From the NCBI GenBank assembly GCA_947493165.1, contig CANLPY010000001.1, positions 496,001 through 560,000 of the forward strand: DNA of 64,000 nucleotides. Reading direction: 5' to 3'. Origin of the DNA: an uncultured Erythrobacter sp. (GTDB taxonomy: Bacteria; Pseudomonadota; Alphaproteobacteria; Sphingomonadales; Sphingomonadaceae). Every line of letters begins with the position of its first letter. The stretch's first letter is position 1. This document shows positions 52,241-61,876 of this stretch, piece after piece. The position numbers were made by a program, and so were the translations under genes. The notes under the pieces are model-generated. The model was not told the origin of the DNA. It did no database searches and worked only from the letters and a program-made list of their open reading frames with translations.

Positions 52241-52263
52241 CTACTCCGTCGCGGCCCGGGTTC

Positions 52264-52365
52264 GCATTTGTCCCACGGCCAAATGCTTCGCAGGCCTGGC
52301 CCGTCGATCCTCGCAGCTTCGCAGCGAGGTCAGCCGGAATACGCGATGCGCTGACGCGCACCGGC
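52264..52365. repeat. run of three hairpins between convergent genes
   Basis: Between the restriction-modification stop and the lepA stop lie three stem-loops: GCATTTG/CAAATGC (52264-52286), CCTCGC/GCGAGG (52309-52329) and GCCGG/CCGGC with an inner GCGC pair (52333-52365). None has a T tract. They may act as bidirectional termination or RNA-stability structures. Confidence 0.5.
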
Positions 52366-52413
52366 TTCTAACTTGTCGCTTTCGGGTGAAAGCTCTGGCG
52401 TTAGGCGCCTTCG

Positions 52414-54231
52414 CTATTCTTCCCCCATCCGTAGCGCCGCAATAAACGCCTCCTGCGGGATCGAAACATTGCCATATTCGCGCATCTTGGCCTTGCCTTT
52501 TTTCTGCTTTTCCAGCAGCTTTTTCTTGCGCGAAATATCGCCGCCATAACACTTGGCCGTAACGTCTTTGCGCATAGCGGCAATGGTCTCACGCGCGATG
52601 ATCTTTCCGCCTATTGCGGCCTGCACCGGAATCTTGAATAAATGGCGCGGAATCAAGTCTTTAAGGCGTTCGCACATACCTCGGCCGCGCTCCTCCGCAA
52701 CCCCTGCATGGACGATCAAAGATAGGGCATCAACCGGCTCATTATTGACCAGAATGTTCATCTTCACGAGGTCGCCCTCGCGCAGCCCGATCTGCTCGTA
52801 ATCAAAGCTGGCATAGCCCCGCGAAATGCTCTTCAAACGGTCGTAAAAATCAAACACCACTTCGTTCAGCGGCAATTCGTATGTCACCTGCGCGCGGCCA
52901 CCTACATAGGTGAGATCGGTCTGCACACCGCGCCTATCCTGACACAGCTTAAGGATCGAACCGAGGTAATCGTCAGGGGTGTAGATGACCGCCTTGATCC
53001 ACGGTTCCTCGATCATTTGAATGCGGTTCACATCCGGCCAGTCGGCCGGATTGTGGAGCATGATCTCTTTTGCGTCTTCGTTTTTAGTCTTACCCAATTG
53101 CAGGCGGTAAACGACCGATGGCGCGGTTGTGATCAGATCAAGGTCGTATTCCCGACTGAGGCGTTCTTGAATGATCTCTAGGTGGAGCAAGCCAAGAAAG
53201 CCCGCGCGGAAACCAAAGCCGAGGGCCGCGCTGCTTTCCATTTCAAAACTGAAGCTTGCGTCATTGAGCCGCAGCTTACCGATGCTCTCTCGGAGTTTCT
53301 CAAAATCTGCCGCATCAACCGGGAAGAGCCCGCAGAAGACAACCGGTTGCACTTCCTTATAACCCGGTAGCGCCTCGGTCGCCCCGCCCTTCACCGTGGT
53401 GATTGTGTCACCGACGCGGGCCTGCTCCACCTCTTTAATTTGCGCGGTAATGAAACCAATTTCGCCAGGCCCAAGTTCCGGAAGATCAGTGCGCTTAGGG
53501 GTGAAACAGCCGACGCGATCGACGAGATGCTGTGTCCCGCCTTGCATAAATCTAATGTTCTGACCCTTGCTAAGGACGCCCTCAATCACGCGAACGAGGA
53601 TGACCACGCCAAGGTATGGATCGTACCAACTGTCAACCAACGAAGCCTTAAGCGACTTCTCGCGCTCACCAGACGGTGCGGGGATCTTTTTGACGACAGC
53701 TTCGAGTACGTCTTCAATCCCGATGCCAGTCTTTGCCGAGGTCATCACCGCTTCAGATGCGTCAAGGCCGATCACTTCTTCGATCTCTTCCCGCACACGC
53801 TCTGGTTCAGCAGCGGGAAGATCGACCTTGTTGATAACCGGCACTATCTCGTGATCATGTTCGATGGATTGATAAACATTCGCCAATGTTTGAGCTTCCA
53901 CGCCTTGCGCTGCATCGACTACCAACAAGGCTCCCTCACAGGCCGCAAGGGATCGTGAAACTTCGTAAGCAAAGTCAACGTGTCCAGGCGTATCCATCAG
54001 GTTTAGCTGATAGCTTTCACCGTCTTTGGCAGTGTAGTTTAAGCGGACCGTTTGCGCTTTAATTGTGATACCTCGCTCACGCTCAATATCCATATTGTCG
54101 AGCACCTGCTCGCTCATCTCGCGCTCAGTCAGGCCGCCGCAATGCTGGATCATGCGATCAGCCAAAGTTGACTTGCCGTGATCGATATGAGCGATGATCG
54201 AAAAGTTACGGATTTTGGAAAGGTCAGTCAT
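52414..54231 (-). CDS. lepA: translation elongation factor 4
   Basis: Ribosome-back-translocating GTPase EF4, 605 residues. I use the ATG at 54231 with GCAGGT upstream; a TTG lies 4 codons earlier. GTPase motifs: AHIDHGKST (G1), [10 protein letters not shown] (G2), DTPGHVDF (G3) and NKVDLP (G4). The LepA-specific C-terminal domain ends [26 protein letters not shown]. It is convergent with the restriction-modification gene and follows the GGDEF genes on the same strand with a 74-base gap. Confidence 0.97.
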   Translation of the reverse strand: MTDLSKIRNFSIIAHIDHGKSTLADRMIQHCGGLTEREMSEQVLDNMDIERERGITIKAQTVRLNYTAKDGESYQLNLMDTPGHVDFAYEVSRSLAACEGALLVVDAAQGVEAQTLANVYQSIEHDHEIVPVINKVDLPAAEPERVREEIEEVIGLDASEAVMTSAKTGIGIEDVLEAVVKKIPAPSGEREKSLKASLVDSWYDPYLGVVILVRVIEGVLSKGQNIRFMQGGTQHLVDRVGCFTPKRTDLPELGPGEIGFITAQIKEVEQARVGDTITTVKGGATEALPGYKEVQPVVFCGLFPVDAADFEKLRESIGKLRLNDASFSFEMESSAALGFGFRAGFLGLLHLEIIQERLSREYDLDLITTAPSVVYRLQLGKTKNEDAKEIMLHNPADWPDVNRIQMIEEPWIKAVIYTPDDYLGSILKLCQDRRGVQTDLTYVGGRAQVTYELPLNEVVFDFYDRLKSISRGYASFDYEQIGLREGDLVKMNILVNNEPVDALSLIVHAGVAEERGRGMCERLKDLIPRHLFKIPVQAAIGGKIIARETIAAMRKDVTAKCYGGDISRKKKLLEKQKKGKAKMREYGNVSIPQEAFIAALRMGEE

Positions 54232-54317
54232 TTGACCTGCCAATTAGCGCCCTCAGCGCCGCATGTCATTCGCGAAAAACGCAACTATGCCCGGCAATCG
54301 TTCAACGTGCAGCAGCG

Positions 54318-56504
54318 CTAAGCCGCTTCGTGATGCCTGATAGGCGCGTATCCAAATTGCGGTGCGCTCGCATTCTGACCGAGCATTCCGCCGGCCATGC
54401 CCTTGTAATCACCTTGAGATAGCGCCGCGAGCGGAGCGCCTGCAGAAGCAAGCGCATATGGCGAAACTCTGTTGCGAGTACATAGCCCACCTGATCCGTC
54501 GTCAATCAAGTCTTGTTCAAACTCAAGGCCTTGTGTGTCAGCGCTTGACCGAATGACGGTTGCGACCGCGAGCTGGCCTCCACCAAGGTCGACCACAAAT
54601 TGCGTTCCTTTCGGCACATCAGCAAGCCCTTGGATCAAGGCTCCCGTTTTAGAAAGGTTGCGCAAAGTCACTTCGTATGAATGGTCATCGTGAATCACTT
54701 GAATTTTTCGGAAAACAGTCCGTCTTCGCGCACGTTTCGTGCGGTCATCGCTCGGCTCGATTCTCCAACTTTCACCGACCAATTCCTCATGCACCGCGTT
54801 AATAGCGATTGGGTCTGAGAAAATAGGACCCTGTAGGTAAGAAACCCCGCAATCCCGAAGCACCTTCATAAGGTCCATTGTTTCAATACCGTTTGCCACT
54901 GTCTGCATGTCGAGAGCCCCAGCCAGAGCGACGATTGCTTTCAGCAGACCGAGCTCGCGACTGTCGTCGTTGCTTTCGGCCTCGACAATAAGATTCTCGT
55001 CAATTTTGATCGTGTCAAAGGGTGCTCTTCGAAGATAGGCTAGCGAAGAGTATCCGCTACCGAACTCATCAAGTGTCAGCCGCACCCCAAGCTTAAACAA
55101 AGATCCAAGCGTCCGATCTACAGCGTTGGTGTCACCAAAGAACACAGCCTCGCTTATCTCAAGTTCAAGGCGGTTCGCAGCAATATCCGCCTCACTTAAA
55201 GCGCTGGCGACCCTATCAACGAAATCCTCATTGGCGAACAATTGCACAGGCACATTCACAGAAACCCGCACTGTTTCAGGCCATTCAACCGCAGCGTTGC
55301 ATGCTTCGCTAATCGCCCAGTTACCTACGTCGACAACATGGCTCGCGCCGTCCAGGATCGAGGCAAATTCTTCTTGGTCTATTTCGCCGCGTTGAGGGTG
55401 GGCCCAGCAAATATGCGCTTCCAACGCTTCAACATTCTGCGATGATGCGGAGACAATAGGCTGGTACTTGAGAAACAATTGTTCCTCACGCACTGCCTTC
55501 CCTAAATCTTCTTCTAGACGGCGCCGGAAAATTGCCTCGTTTTCAAGGTCGCCGGAATAGAACCGGTATTGCCCCCGCCCCCCATTTTTGGCTGCATAAA
55601 GCGCAAGATCAGCAGAACGCACAACTTCATCACGCGTGACACCATCATGCGGTGCAATTGCAATACCGACAGACGCGCCAATGACGCAGCGCCCTTCGTC
55701 TAGCGAATAAGGCTGTTTTAGCATGTCGATAATCTTCATGGCGATATCGCCCAGAATGCCGCGATCATCGACATCAGGAACCATCACTTGGAATTCGTCA
55801 CCACCAAGGCGCCCGATTTCACAATCACGATCGATTGATCGTTGCAGCCTTGATGAAACTTGTCGGAGCAGTTCATCACCTGCAGCATGTCCCAGCGTGT
55901 CATTTACGTGCTTGAAACGATCAAGATCGAGCATCATCACCGCACAATTTCGTTTTGCAGCTTGGAATGCGATCAAAGTTGAATCAATAATCTGAGCCAT
56001 CCGGTGACGATTTGAAAGCCCCGTTAAAGCGTCAAATTTAGCGAGCCGTTCGGTTTCTTCTTCACGGTAGTATTCTGCCGTAATATCCGCGCCCGTCCCA
56101 CGAAACCCTGCAAATTTACCGTTGCGATCATCGATCGGCTGTCCTGCCAATCGAATGACGGCACCGCTGTTACCGCTAGCCGCCTCGACAACGTATCCAT
56201 TAAAAGCCTTATGAGCACCAAGCATCAAAGATAGTGATTTGCTGCGAGCTTGTCCTTCTCGGGGAGAGAAAACGTTTGCTAGCGGTTGGCCAATCAAATC
56301 ATCAAGGGGCACTTCCATTCGCTCTGCAATGGCTGCACTGAGATATGTGAGGTTACCGGAGGTGTCGCTGGCCCAGAACCAGCCCAAGCCGGAATTCTCC
56401 AGCTCATCAAGCATATCGAGTTTTTCGGATTCGGAGAGCGCAGAGGCAGCCTTTGCGCGCCGCGCGCTACTATCCCTGCCACCCAAGAAACTCTTAAAAG
56501 GCAC
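54318..56504 (-). CDS. PAS-GGDEF-EAL-PilZ protein, EAL degenerate
   Basis: A 728-residue c-di-GMP protein with a GTG start (AAGG 8 bases upstream). Domains: PAS (35-150), GGDEF (155-325, intact GGDEF at 234-238), EAL (330-575) and PilZ (590-690). The GGDEF lacks the RxxD inhibitory site. In the EAL domain the motif is EAHICW (362-367) instead of EALLRW, DDFGTG reads DEFGSG (478-483), and AEGVE reads ANGIE (536-540); these lose residues needed for hydrolysis, so phosphodiesterase activity is unlikely. PilZ keeps RTVFR (594-598) and NLSKTG. It is likely a diguanylate cyclase with receptor functions. First of three tandem paralogues. Confidence 0.9.
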   Translation of the reverse strand: MPFKSFLGGRDSSARRAKAASALSESEKLDMLDELENSGLGWFWASDTSGNLTYLSAAIAERMEVPLDDLIGQPLANVFSPREGQARSKSLSLMLGAHKAFNGYVVEAASGNSGAVIRLAGQPIDDRNGKFAGFRGTGADITAEYYREEETERLAKFDALTGLSNRHRMAQIIDSTLIAFQAAKRNCAVMMLDLDRFKHVNDTLGHAAGDELLRQVSSRLQRSIDRDCEIGRLGGDEFQVMVPDVDDRGILGDIAMKIIDMLKQPYSLDEGRCVIGASVGIAIAPHDGVTRDEVVRSADLALYAAKNGGRGQYRFYSGDLENEAIFRRRLEEDLGKAVREEQLFLKYQPIVSASSQNVEALEAHICWAHPQRGEIDQEEFASILDGASHVVDVGNWAISEACNAAVEWPETVRVSVNVPVQLFANEDFVDRVASALSEADIAANRLELEISEAVFFGDTNAVDRTLGSLFKLGVRLTLDEFGSGYSSLAYLRRAPFDTIKIDENLIVEAESNDDSRELGLLKAIVALAGALDMQTVANGIETMDLMKVLRDCGVSYLQGPIFSDPIAINAVHEELVGESWRIEPSDDRTKRARRRTVFRKIQVIHDDHSYEVTLRNLSKTGALIQGLADVPKGTQFVVDLGGGQLAVATVIRSSADTQGLEFEQDLIDDGSGGLCTRNRVSPYALASAGAPLAALSQGDYKGMAGGMLGQNASAPQFGYAPIRHHEAA

Positions 56505-56609
56505 TTATGCCTTTCCTTTCGAACCAAACTCACTCGGACATTCCTGTGATGACCAAGATGTAAAGTGCGTTGGTTACTTTTGTCCTAATTCTCTAGCTTG
56601 GGTGGTGAA

Positions 56610-59414
56610 TTAATCGCGCTTAACTAATTTGTTTGGCGCAACTTCCTTTAGGACTTCGAAGTTGCCATCTGTCTGTTGATGTAGGGCTCGATCGAATTTT
56701 ACTCCGATGCGACTCTCTCTTGTCCATCGCACCTGAGCTTTCACGGTCCTACCTTTAGAAAACTCAATTCCTATCGGGGTCCCTTCAGCAAGGCCCCATA
56801 CCCCGTCGATCATTGCCCCCCCTTCGGAAATTGACCGCAGCGTGGCTGGTGCGCGCATACCATCGTGTGCAATCACAATGCGCTTTAGCAAGACTTTGCG
56901 CGGCGCTCTGGCAGACCTCGGCCCCTCTGCCTTCAGCGGCAAACTCCCTTGGACCAACGCCGCCGCGTCGTGCGCGCATAGCGCTTTGTGATAGATATTA
57001 CCCTGGATATGGCTGCAGCCCAGCTCACGAACGAGTTCTAACTCATCCAGGCTTTCAACACCCTCAGCTGTGGTATCCATTCGCAGTGCAGCAGCAAGGC
57101 TTGTTATCGATGCAATAATGGCTCCATTGCGGCTTCCATCGATGGTAGCGCCGCGCACGAAGCTCTGGTCGATTTTGATTTTATCGAACGGTGCCTTTTT
57201 CAAATAGCCAAGCGAAGAATAGCCCGTACCAAAATCATCAAGCGCAAGCCTTACGCCGACGCGTTTTAAAGCAGCAAATGTTGCATCAGTGTTGGCGCTG
57301 TCGGAAAGGAAAACGCTTTCGGTAATTTCCAATTCGAGACGCGATGGGTCCACGCCTGCATGAGCGAGTGCATTCGCAACGATGGTCGGTAATTCTGGGT
57401 TTGCAAATTGTAGCGGAGAAACATTCACTGCGCAGCGGACGCTAGCAGGCCAGCGAGCAAGGTCAGCGCAGGCTGTTCGTAAGGCCCATTGTCCGATGAC
57501 ATCGATCAGTCCAGCGTCTTCAGCAATCGGGATGAACTGAGCCGGTGACTGGCAACCTTTGATGGGATGTTTCCATCGCAGCAGTGCCTCGAAACCAGTA
57601 ATCTGTTCACTCCCCGCGTGTACGACCGGCTGGTAGTGCAATCGCAATTGCCCATCGGCGATAGCCTCACGCAGGTCGCTTTCCAATTCTGCTCGGGCCT
57701 CTGCGGCTAAATGCAGATCATCCGCGTAAAACCGAAATGTTCCCCGTCCAGCATCCTTTGCTGCATACAGCGCAAGGTCCACATTGCGGATCAGTTCGTC
57801 ATTCGTGGAGCCGTGCTCTGGCGATAGCGCGATGCCTACTGACGCGCCGATGACGACGCTCTGCCCCTCGATGGAATAGGGTTGCGAGAGGCTGGCAATA
57901 ATGTCTCGTGCGAGGACACCCAAAGGTTCGCGCTCAGGCTGACCTGGAATGATAACTTCGAATTCATCGCCCCCTAAGCGGCCACAGCGCCCTCGTTCGC
58001 CAACGGCGCGTTCAAGGCGCTGGGCCACTTGCTTGAGCAACGCATCGCCCGCAGGGTGGCCCAATGTGTCATTGACCTGCTTAAAACGGTCGAGATCGAG
58101 CATGAACAAGGCGCAGGCACGATCGCGCTCTCTGGGTGAGGCGAGAATGCGTTCAAGCGATTGTGCCATCTGCAACCGGTTGGCTAGGCCTGTGAGGGAA
58201 TCATAGTGAGCCAACCTAGACACCTGCTGCTCAGACCGTCTTTGCTCGGTCAGGTCTGATCCGTGCCCTCGAAATCCGCAAAAGTTCTGGAATGAATCGT
58301 ACACCGGACGCCCGGTCAGCGCCCACCAGCGCGCTGGCTCAGTTCCAGCAGCGCGCAATTCGACATCAGAAAATGATGACCTCGCTGACAGATGGAATGA
58401 CAATGTGCGTTCGGCGCCCATTGGCCCTGACGTCATATCAACAAGGTCGTTCAAAGGACGGCCAAGCAGCTCGGAAACTGTTTTGCCTAGAACGTCAGCG
58501 GCAGACGGTGAAATATAGCTAATCAATCCGCGCCGGTCTGTTTCCCAGAACCAACCCTGCCCCGTATCTTCAAAGCTGCGAAGGATATCCTCGGCACGAG
58601 CAGCTAACCTTTCGCGCGCTTCGCGTGCAATCTGGCGCTTGTGCACATCAAGCCATTCTATCCGGGCAACCAGGGTCAGCGCAAGTGCGGCCGCAAGCAG
58701 AGACGAAACCGTCAATGGGCTGGGATAAACCAATGCAAACGACGCCCAAATTGCCAGTTTCGAGGAAAACAGAGTGATAATCCGCGAGCCGAACAGGGCT
58801 GCTGAACCAGCGGTAATGCAAACCATTGATGCCACAGCCCATTGCCATGCGAGCCCAGACTGAACCCACATTCCAAAGACGAGGCCTGCGCAGATCATTG
58901 GGGTGATAGCACCAGCGATGAGTGCTAGCGCCCCGGCAAATCGAGGTGAATTGTCGCGCCTCTCGAATGCAGCCAAGACAGAACCACACGCGAAGATCGA
59001 TACTGAAGCAAAAGCCGCCAACATCGGTGCTAGACCAGTCGGTAATCCTTTCGCAACACCCGCTGCAAGTACATATGACAACAGCAAAAACCACGCCATC
59101 GCGCGGGGTCGCTGAGGCAAGTAGTATTCTTGATCAGATTTTTGCGAGGCCTCACCTGCACGAACATTTGGTACTGATGAGGCCTCGACACGATCTATGC
59201 TGCGACGGTCATCACTGTCGCGCTTCTTGGCGACGACCGCCCCGTTTTCTGCAGGCGCGAGGCGGCGCACTTGGCTCACGTCAGCAGCGTGGTTGCGGCC
59301 TTGGGCTCGTCCCATTCCAGATTTTACCACGCCACTCTTCATTGCATCTAGACCGTAGGGCCTTTCAAAATTCGGTTCGCAACCACATTGCAAAATTCGG
59401 CTTATCGATTGCAT
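56610..59414 (-). CDS. membrane-anchored PAS-GGDEF-EAL-PilZ protein, PilZ diverged
   Basis: A 934-residue protein. Residues 105-270 contain six or so membrane helices (FLLLSYVLAAGVAKGLP onward), then PAS, GGDEF with intact LGGDEF and no RxxD site, EAL and PilZ. The EAL is intact: EALLRW, LDDFGTGYSS, KIDQSFV and AEGVE, so both cyclase and phosphodiesterase activity are possible. The PilZ RxxxR motif is replaced (RKVLLKRI) and NxSxxG reads SISEGG, so c-di-GMP binding there is doubtful. Start at 59414 is chosen on a weak AGGCG site; an ATG at 59342 is an alternative. Confidence 0.88.
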   Translation of the reverse strand: MQSISRILQCGCEPNFERPYGLDAMKSGVVKSGMGRAQGRNHAADVSQVRRLAPAENGAVVAKKRDSDDRRSIDRVEASSVPNVRAGEASQKSDQEYYLPQRPRAMAWFLLLSYVLAAGVAKGLPTGLAPMLAAFASVSIFACGSVLAAFERRDNSPRFAGALALIAGAITPMICAGLVFGMWVQSGLAWQWAVASMVCITAGSAALFGSRIITLFSSKLAIWASFALVYPSPLTVSSLLAAALALTLVARIEWLDVHKRQIAREARERLAARAEDILRSFEDTGQGWFWETDRRGLISYISPSAADVLGKTVSELLGRPLNDLVDMTSGPMGAERTLSFHLSARSSFSDVELRAAGTEPARWWALTGRPVYDSFQNFCGFRGHGSDLTEQRRSEQQVSRLAHYDSLTGLANRLQMAQSLERILASPRERDRACALFMLDLDRFKQVNDTLGHPAGDALLKQVAQRLERAVGERGRCGRLGGDEFEVIIPGQPEREPLGVLARDIIASLSQPYSIEGQSVVIGASVGIALSPEHGSTNDELIRNVDLALYAAKDAGRGTFRFYADDLHLAAEARAELESDLREAIADGQLRLHYQPVVHAGSEQITGFEALLRWKHPIKGCQSPAQFIPIAEDAGLIDVIGQWALRTACADLARWPASVRCAVNVSPLQFANPELPTIVANALAHAGVDPSRLELEITESVFLSDSANTDATFAALKRVGVRLALDDFGTGYSSLGYLKKAPFDKIKIDQSFVRGATIDGSRNGAIIASITSLAAALRMDTTAEGVESLDELELVRELGCSHIQGNIYHKALCAHDAAALVQGSLPLKAEGPRSARAPRKVLLKRIVIAHDGMRAPATLRSISEGGAMIDGVWGLAEGTPIGIEFSKGRTVKAQVRWTRESRIGVKFDRALHQQTDGNFEVLKEVAPNKLVKRD

Positions 59415-59463
59415 CGCCTAAACTTTCGCATCTTAGGAAAGCCCAATACTCACAATATTTCAT

Positions 59464-61674
59464 TTATCTGGCAGCAGTCATCGCCCCGATGTCCGCTTCC
59501 ATAAATGCTTTAGATGTCGACTTGAAGTTGCCAGCAAGAGCCGCGTACGCATCGCTTCCAAGCGACGCGAGCGGTCTTCCCGCAGCCTCAATCTGGTAGG
59601 GAGAGACGCGGTGACGTGTGCAGAGCCCCTTGGCACCGTCACTGATCAAATGCATTTCAAATTCGACGCCTTGGCTAAAGCCTTCTGACCTGCGCACTGT
59701 TGCTACGGCCAATTGTCCTGAGCCAAGGTCCAAGACCACCTCGGTTCCTACAGGTACGTCAAGCAACCCCTCAATCTTCGCGCCTGTTTTCGAAAGATTT
59801 CGCAACACAACCTTGTAGCGATGATCGTCATGGATCAGACCAATGCGGCGAAATTCGGTGCGACGTTCATGGCGATACCGATCTGGACCCGTAGGTTCGA
59901 ATTCCAATTCTCCGCGTTCAAAGCGAGCCAATACGTCCTGTGGCGGTATTGCACGGGAGAACAAGATGCCTTGTAGGTGAGAAGCACCTTGCTTTTTCAC
60001 AGTCTCAAGTTCGTCCTTGTTCTCCACACCCTCAGCAACAGTTTCCATGCCCAACGCGCCTGCAAGGCCGACGACTGCTGCGATAATGGCCGGATTGTTA
60101 CTGTCATCGGCGGAACAACCGCGCACAAAGCTCTGATCAATCTTGATTTTATCAAAGGGCGCGTCCCGCAAATAGCTAAGCGAGGAATACCCTGTTCCAA
60201 AATCATCAAGTGCCAATTTCACTCCCAGGCTTTTGAGTTGCTTAAACAATCGGAATGTTCGCTCAAGGTCACCGATGAAAACACTTTCAGTGATTTCCAA
60301 CTCGATCTGAGCCGGGTTTACTCCTGTGGATTTCAACGCTTGCTCAACCACTTTTACAAAATCATCGGACGAAAATTGGACAGCGGAAACATTGATTGCT
60401 GCGCGCACACTGCTTGGCCATCTCGTGACTTGCTGACACACCTCGTTAAGCGCCCAGGCACCCATTTCGCGGATGATGCCAACGTCCTCTGCCACAGGAA
60501 TGAAATCGGCCGGCGAAATCATACCGCGTTCGCTATGTTCCCACCGCATCAGCGCTTCCATACATTCCACCCGGTGAGTTTTCGCATTCACAATCGGCTG
60601 ATAATGCATTTGCAATTCGGACTTTAGAATTGCATCACGTAAGTCCTCTTCGATCCTCGCCCGCTCGTTCACACCCTCTTTCAAATCGCTGGAATAAAAT
60701 CGATATTGCCCGCGGCCTTCGCATTTGGCCGAATACAGGGCGAGATCGGCGGCCTTTACCAATTCTTCGGCTTCGATCCCGTCATAAGGCGCAATTGCAA
60801 CGCCTACAGATGTGCCGATGACTGCGCGCATTCCATCAATTGAGTAAGGTTGAGACAGCATTTGGACGATGCGCAATGCTAGGTCACCTAGGTCTCCGCG
60901 ATCATCCATATCCGGTAGCATGACTTGAAATTCGTCGCCCCCTAGACGCCCAATCTCCCCCTTGTCCCCGATGATCCGTTGCAAGCGATCCGCGACCTGT
61001 TTCAACAATTCATCACCAGCAGGATGACCCAGCGTGTCATTCACTTGCTTAAATCGATCAAGATCAAGCATCAAAAGTGCCACACTGCGCTTAGCTGAAC
61101 GAAATGCGGTCAATGTCGTATCGAGCTGTTTCGCCATGAAATGACGGTTTGCGAGCCCCGTTAACGAGTCATACTTCGACAGTTTCTCTGCATCGCGGCG
61201 GCGTTCATGGGACGCGCTGATGTCCTTCGCGCTGCCGTGATATCCTGTAAATTCGCCATCAGTGTTCGTTTGAGGCTTTGCTGCGACCTCCCACCACACG
61301 TCAGACTTTTTACCCGCAACTTTGACGGTAATTGGACCGATCGAACTATGCGCAGCGAACAAGAACTTCAGAGGTCGTTGGCTTTGTTCAGATGTTGGAT
61401 CGTCATCTGGCTGAAACAGATCTGTTATTTGGCGTCCAACCGCGTCGCCATTGTCTAGCCCAAGCTCTTCACTGGCAGCGTTCGACAAGTAGATAAGCCG
61501 ACCTGTCGCATCGCTGGCCCAGAACCAACCCAGCCCAGCCTCTTCGAGACTATCGAGCAGTGCAACTCGGCGCGAAAGATCGGTCGACTCAATCGGGACC
61601 AAAGGTGCATCAGCGCCGAGCACACTCGTACTCGGCTCTTCTGTCCTTTTAAGTTTCGCAAATAGTCCCGCCAT
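59464..61674 (-). CDS. PAS-GGDEF-EAL-PilZ protein, all motifs intact
   Basis: A 736-residue soluble c-di-GMP protein with PAS (about 30-150), GGDEF, EAL and PilZ. All key motifs are present: GGDEF, EALMRW, LDDFGTGYSS, KIDQSFV, AEGVE, and PilZ RTEFR and NLSKTG. The RxxD inhibitory site is absent. It is the most complete of the three. The array probably arose by duplication, since the outer two are similar in length and share the N-terminal PAS start GLGWFWASD. It is divergent from phaC, with a 202-base gap between starts. Confidence 0.9.
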   Translation of the reverse strand: MAGLFAKLKRTEEPSTSVLGADAPLVPIESTDLSRRVALLDSLEEAGLGWFWASDATGRLIYLSNAASEELGLDNGDAVGRQITDLFQPDDDPTSEQSQRPLKFLFAAHSSIGPITVKVAGKKSDVWWEVAAKPQTNTDGEFTGYHGSAKDISASHERRRDAEKLSKYDSLTGLANRHFMAKQLDTTLTAFRSAKRSVALLMLDLDRFKQVNDTLGHPAGDELLKQVADRLQRIIGDKGEIGRLGGDEFQVMLPDMDDRGDLGDLALRIVQMLSQPYSIDGMRAVIGTSVGVAIAPYDGIEAEELVKAADLALYSAKCEGRGQYRFYSSDLKEGVNERARIEEDLRDAILKSELQMHYQPIVNAKTHRVECMEALMRWEHSERGMISPADFIPVAEDVGIIREMGAWALNEVCQQVTRWPSSVRAAINVSAVQFSSDDFVKVVEQALKSTGVNPAQIELEITESVFIGDLERTFRLFKQLKSLGVKLALDDFGTGYSSLSYLRDAPFDKIKIDQSFVRGCSADDSNNPAIIAAVVGLAGALGMETVAEGVENKDELETVKKQGASHLQGILFSRAIPPQDVLARFERGELEFEPTGPDRYRHERRTEFRRIGLIHDDHRYKVVLRNLSKTGAKIEGLLDVPVGTEVVLDLGSGQLAVATVRRSEGFSQGVEFEMHLISDGAKGLCTRHRVSPYQIEAAGRPLASLGSDAYAALAGNFKSTSKAFMEADIGAMTAAR

Positions 61675-61876
61675 CAGGCTCTTACCTCAGTATTTTAGCC
61701 GCATGATCGCGGCCTGATGTCCCTGCCGCGGATCGATAGGCCAAAATGATTGATAATCCTCTAAATGGACCGATTGGGAACAACATCACGCTCTCCCCAC
61801 TTGTTTATGTGCCAGTTACGAGGCAATCAGATCGGAACAGGCACGGTAAAAAGAATGCACCCGCAGAGAGGATCAC

